Source: Gemmatimonadota bacterium
GTDB taxonomy: Bacteria; Gemmatimonadota; Gemmatimonadetes; Gemmatimonadales; GWC2-71-9
Direction of reading: 5' to 3'
DNA length: 8,775 nt
Assembly: GCA_003221985.1 (NCBI GenBank)
Contig: QHUQ01000041.1
Span: 1-8,775 of the forward strand
The notes beneath the pieces were generated by a model. That model was not told where the DNA came from. It made no database searches and saw only the letters and a list, made by a program, of their open reading frames with translations. Positions 6,279 through 8,775 of the stretch are shown piece by piece (the stretch's first letter is position 1; every line of letters begins with the position of its first letter). The position numbers and the translations under genes are program-made.

Positions 6279-8294
6279 ATGCGATGGTTCGCCGCGCTGC
6301 TGCTCGTCGTCGTGCCGGCCGGGGCGGTCGCCCAGGCCTGGAACGACGACTCGGCGCTGGCCCTGGCGCGGCGCGCGATCGAGCGGCGCGCGCACGCCGC
6401 GAGCGATACCGCGTTGCGCGACTACAAGGCCCAGGCTCACGGATTTCTCTTCTTCCTCGGGCAGTTCGGCGAAGGGCTCACCGAGCCGCCGCGGCTCGTG
6501 AAAGCGGATCAGCTGGAGCTGGAAGTGTACTGGAAGGCGCCCGAGCTCAGCAAGCAGCGCATCATCGGCTGGCGCGATCGCGCCGAGCTCCCCACCGACA
6601 TCAATTACCACCGCGATCACCTCGGCATCGTGCAGAACAATTTCGGCAGCGCCATCCGGCTCGGCGAGGGCGACGAAGTGCGGGACGTGCCGCATCCGCT
6701 CGCCCCGGGAGGGGGCGGCATCGATCTCTATGACTTTGCGCTGGGTGATACCACCACGATTGTGCTGCCACAGCGTGCGGTGCGCGTCGCAGCGCTGCGG
6801 GTGCGGCCGAAGAACTTCAACACCGCAGCCATCGTCGGCACGCTGTACGTGGATCTCGAATCCGCGGAGCTCGTCCGCATGGCGTTCAATTTCACGCCCA
6901 AATCGTATCTCGATGCCCAGCTCGAGGACGTCAGCATCGTGCTGGACAACGCCCTCTGGGAGGGCCGCTTCTGGCTCCCCTACCGCCAGGAGATCGAGAT
7001 TCGCCGCCGGGCCACGTGGCTCGATATCCCGGCACGCGGCATCATCCGCGGGCGGTGGGAGATCGACGGCTACGTGTTCAACGTCGGCCTCGCGGCGAGC
7101 TGGTTCCGCGGTGAAGAAATCACGGCGCTGCCCAAAGCGGAGCGCGACTCGTTTCCCTGGCCCGGCCCCTTGAGTGCCGCGATCCAGGACATCGCGGAGC
7201 CCGTGCGGCAGAATGACCTGCAACGCGTCCGTGCGGAGGTCAGCCGCATTGCCGGCCGCCGCGCCCTCACGGGCCTCAAACGCCAACGCCTCGGCGCCCG
7301 GTCGCTGAGCGAGCTGGTGCACGTCAATCGTGTGGAGGGGCTCGCGGCCGGCGCGGGGTTCGTGTGGCGCACGCCCGATGACGGGTTCGAAGTCCGCGGA
7401 CTCGGCAGTTACGGGTTTGCCGACCGAGCCGGCAAGGGAATCGTCGCCATCACGTCCATGGACGGTCTGGAGCTGGCGGGATACCGCCAGGCGCGCGACA
7501 TCGGCGACGCGCCCGTGATTGCTCCGCTGCTGAATTCGATCGCGTCTCAGGAGTTCGGCGACGACTACGGGGATTACTATCGCGCGACCGGCGTGCGGCT
7601 GGGGATGCGGCGCGGGATCGGCGCGCGCGGCGAGTGGCATCTCGCCGCCGCCCACGAGCGCATCGCGTCGCTCGCGGTCCGTGCCGCGCCGGCGACGGGG
7701 CACTATCGGCTCAACCCGCCGGTGCGCGACGGACACAACACCGCCGGCACGCTGACGCTGCGGCGCCGCAGCGAAGGATTCGCCGTCCGCCGCGACGTCG
7801 CAGGCGAGACGACGCTGGAGGTTGGCAACCACTACGCGCGCGTCAGCGGTGCGGCGCACGTGCTCGTGCCGCTCGGCGCGAGCCGGATACTGACGCGCGT
7901 GCAATTCGGCCTGGCGAGCGACGGCTTGCTCCCCCATCGCGCGTTCGTGCTGGGTGGCCGCGGGACCTTGTTGGGAGACGGATTCCGCAGCTGGGGCGGG
8001 CGGCGGGCCGCGCTGCTGCATATCGAGTGGCGCACCGCCGTCCCCTTTTTAAGCATCAGTGCGGGACCGGCCCGCACGCCCTCCACCATCACGCTCACAC
8101 CGTACGCGGCGTTGGGCTGGGTCGCGGAGCCGATTCCCGGGACGCCCTGGCGTGCCACGCCGGGCACGCGCGCCACGCTCGGGCTCGGCGCCGAGTGGCT
8201 GGGGTTGTTTCGCGTGGAAGCGGGATATGGCGTGCAGTCCCGTCGCATCCACGTTGCCTTCGATGTGACCCGCGATTTTTGGGACATCCTGTAG
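6279..8294 (+). CDS. Outer-membrane beta-barrel protein with periplasmic N-terminal domain (Omp85/DUF5686-like)
   Basis: The predicted product has 671 residues. MRWFAALLLVVVPAGAVA forms a Sec signal peptide with likely cleavage after Ala18 (AVA|QA), which favours ATG 6279 over the in-frame ATG at 6222 lying inside antisense trpE. Residues about 20-290 form a periplasmic region. Its later part (VRPKNFN at 175-181, GTLYVDLES, then FWLPYR at 231-236) resembles the lipoprotein-sorting-like fold seen in DUF5686-type proteins. From about residue 352 alternating strands suggest a barrel, ending near FDVTRDFWDIL. Residues 556-585 include FVLGGRGTLLGDGFRSWGG followed by a LLHIEWR strand, resembling the GG...RGF and E-x-R region of the Omp85/bacterial surface antigen barrel, though the usual RGF is replaced by LGDGF. 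No POTRA repeats are recognised, so it is not BamA. A role in outer-membrane assembly or transport is inference. It diverges from trpE by 15 bp. Confidence 0.82.
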   Translation: MRWFAALLLVVVPAGAVAQAWNDDSALALARRAIERRAHAASDTALRDYKAQAHGFLFFLGQFGEGLTEPPRLVKADQLELEVYWKAPELSKQRIIGWRDRAELPTDINYHRDHLGIVQNNFGSAIRLGEGDEVRDVPHPLAPGGGGIDLYDFALGDTTTIVLPQRAVRVAALRVRPKNFNTAAIVGTLYVDLESAELVRMAFNFTPKSYLDAQLEDVSIVLDNALWEGRFWLPYRQEIEIRRRATWLDIPARGIIRGRWEIDGYVFNVGLAASWFRGEEITALPKAERDSFPWPGPLSAAIQDIAEPVRQNDLQRVRAEVSRIAGRRALTGLKRQRLGARSLSELVHVNRVEGLAAGAGFVWRTPDDGFEVRGLGSYGFADRAGKGIVAITSMDGLELAGYRQARDIGDAPVIAPLLNSIASQEFGDDYGDYYRATGVRLGMRRGIGARGEWHLAAAHERIASLAVRAAPATGHYRLNPPVRDGHNTAGTLTLRRRSEGFAVRRDVAGETTLEVGNHYARVSGAAHVLVPLGASRILTRVQFGLASDGLLPHRAFVLGGRGTLLGDGFRSWGGRRAALLHIEWRTAVPFLSISAGPARTPSTITLTPYAALGWVAEPIPGTPWRATPGTRATLGLGAEWLGLFRVEAGYGVQSRRIHVAFDVTRDFWDIL

Positions 8295-8300
8295 CCTGGA

Positions 8301-8318
8301 CGTCTAGGCGCCCAGACG
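8301..8318. repeat. Imperfect palindrome between the barrel and pilB-like genes
   Basis: CGTCT and AGACG arms flank an inner GGCGCC core with one mismatched pair (A against C), making an 18-bp near-palindrome just after the TAG at 8292-8294. It could be an operator for the downstream gene or a weak hairpin. There is no T-run after it, so an intrinsic terminator is not supported. Confidence 0.35.
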
Positions 8319-8345
8319 CCGAGGAACTACCTTGGATGCTGCCTC

Positions 8346-8775
8346 ATGGCAGTGACCGCGTTCCCCGACGAATGGCTGGCCCAGTCTCTCGAGGGCCTGA
8401 TCACTCCCGAGCTGCTCCAGAGCATGCGGGAGAAGTCGGAGTCCGGCCGCACGCTATGGGAGTGCCTCGTCGCCGACAAGATCGCGACCGACGCCGAGAT
8501 CATCGACAAGCTGTCGCACCGCTTCCGCCTCAAGATCGCCGACGTCTCCAAGCTCGATCTCACAGCGCGCGAGGGTGTGCCCGAGCAGCTCGCCCGGCGC
8601 TATCGCGTGCTGCCGCTCCGCCTCACCGATTCCTTCCTCGAGCTCGCGACCGCGAACCCCTTCGACCTCGACGCCGAAAAAGCACTGGCGTTTGCGACCG
8701 CGCGCGAGATCCGTCTGTTCCTGCTCGCCCCGTCCAAGATCAGCGAGAAGCTGGACGAGATGTACAAGCCGGATA
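8346..8775 (+). CDS. Type IV pilus/type II secretion ATPase, N-terminal part (PilB/GspE family), 3' partial
   Basis: The 143 visible codons start at ATG 8346 and run off the right end. The pattern is that of the N-terminal domain of PilB/GspE/MshE assembly ATPases. Two tandem helical repeats (about residues 9-30 and 34-55, with GLIT and KIAT turns) are followed by the segment with PEQLARRYRVLPL, ELATANPFDLDAEKAL and a helix ending in DEMYKP. In MshE-type proteins this region binds c-di-GMP through RLG-containing motifs; here the second repeat has RTL instead of RLG and the first lacks it, so binding is doubtful. The Walker A/B ATPase core lies outside the window, so PilB cannot be separated from GspE. 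No good Shine-Dalgarno precedes the ATG. A TACCTT at 8328-8333 could be a -10 box giving a very short leader. The gene starts 51 nt after the barrel gene on the same strand. Confidence 0.85.
   Translation, partial: MAVTAFPDEWLAQSLEGLITPELLQSMREKSESGRTLWECLVADKIATDAEIIDKLSHRFRLKIADVSKLDLTAREGVPEQLARRYRVLPLRLTDSFLELATANPFDLDAEKALAFATAREIRLFLLAPSKISEKLDEMYKPD

Noticed and set aside
6264..8021. Minus-strand open frame of 585 codons opposite the barrel gene
   Set aside because: Composition is that of an antisense frame, with no family features; the plus frame has a signal peptide and barrel pattern.

Overview
This is a GC-rich chromosomal window from a Gram-negative (diderm) bacterium. Three envelope features support that: a lipoprotein signal peptide, a large exported beta-barrel protein and a PilB/GspE-type ATPase. 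The style of the FHA-GAF-cyclase and of the other proteins fits a Gemmatimonadota-like organism, but this is an impression, since there is no rRNA or marker tree to test it. No mobile element, CRISPR array, tRNA or rRNA is visible.

Layout. (1) Bases 1-3119, plus strand: the 3' five-sixths of glmS; a dtd gene that follows after 3 nt and is broken by an internal deletion; a lipoprotein gene of unknown function with an excellent Shine-Dalgarno; and a maf gene that loses family homology after residue 132. (2) Bases 3101-6263, minus strand: trpE followed by an FHA-GAF-class III nucleotide cyclase whose GTG start overlaps the trpE stop, so the two look translationally coupled. (3) Bases 6279-8775, plus strand: an outer-membrane beta-barrel protein diverging from trpE across only 15 bp, then the N-terminal part of a PilB-like ATPase that runs off the window.

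How the genes relate. GlmS makes glucosamine-6-phosphate for peptidoglycan and LPS. Dtd and Maf are housekeeping 'sanitation' enzymes (D-aminoacyl-tRNA and non-canonical nucleotides), and both appear damaged here. TrpE starts tryptophan synthesis. The cyclase probably makes cAMP (Lys/Thr base-recognition pair, class IIIb pattern). The barrel protein and the PilB-like protein belong to the envelope and pilus machinery.

Most notable points: two independent gene lesions (dtd, maf) flank the lipoprotein gene; a 12-nt G tract lies near the 5' end of trpE; a class IIIb-type cyclase is coupled to trpE; and the divergent trpE/barrel start region is very short, rich in palindromes and lacks Shine-Dalgarno sequences. 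I do not see a clearly new multi-gene system. Every intergenic gap is under 80 nt.
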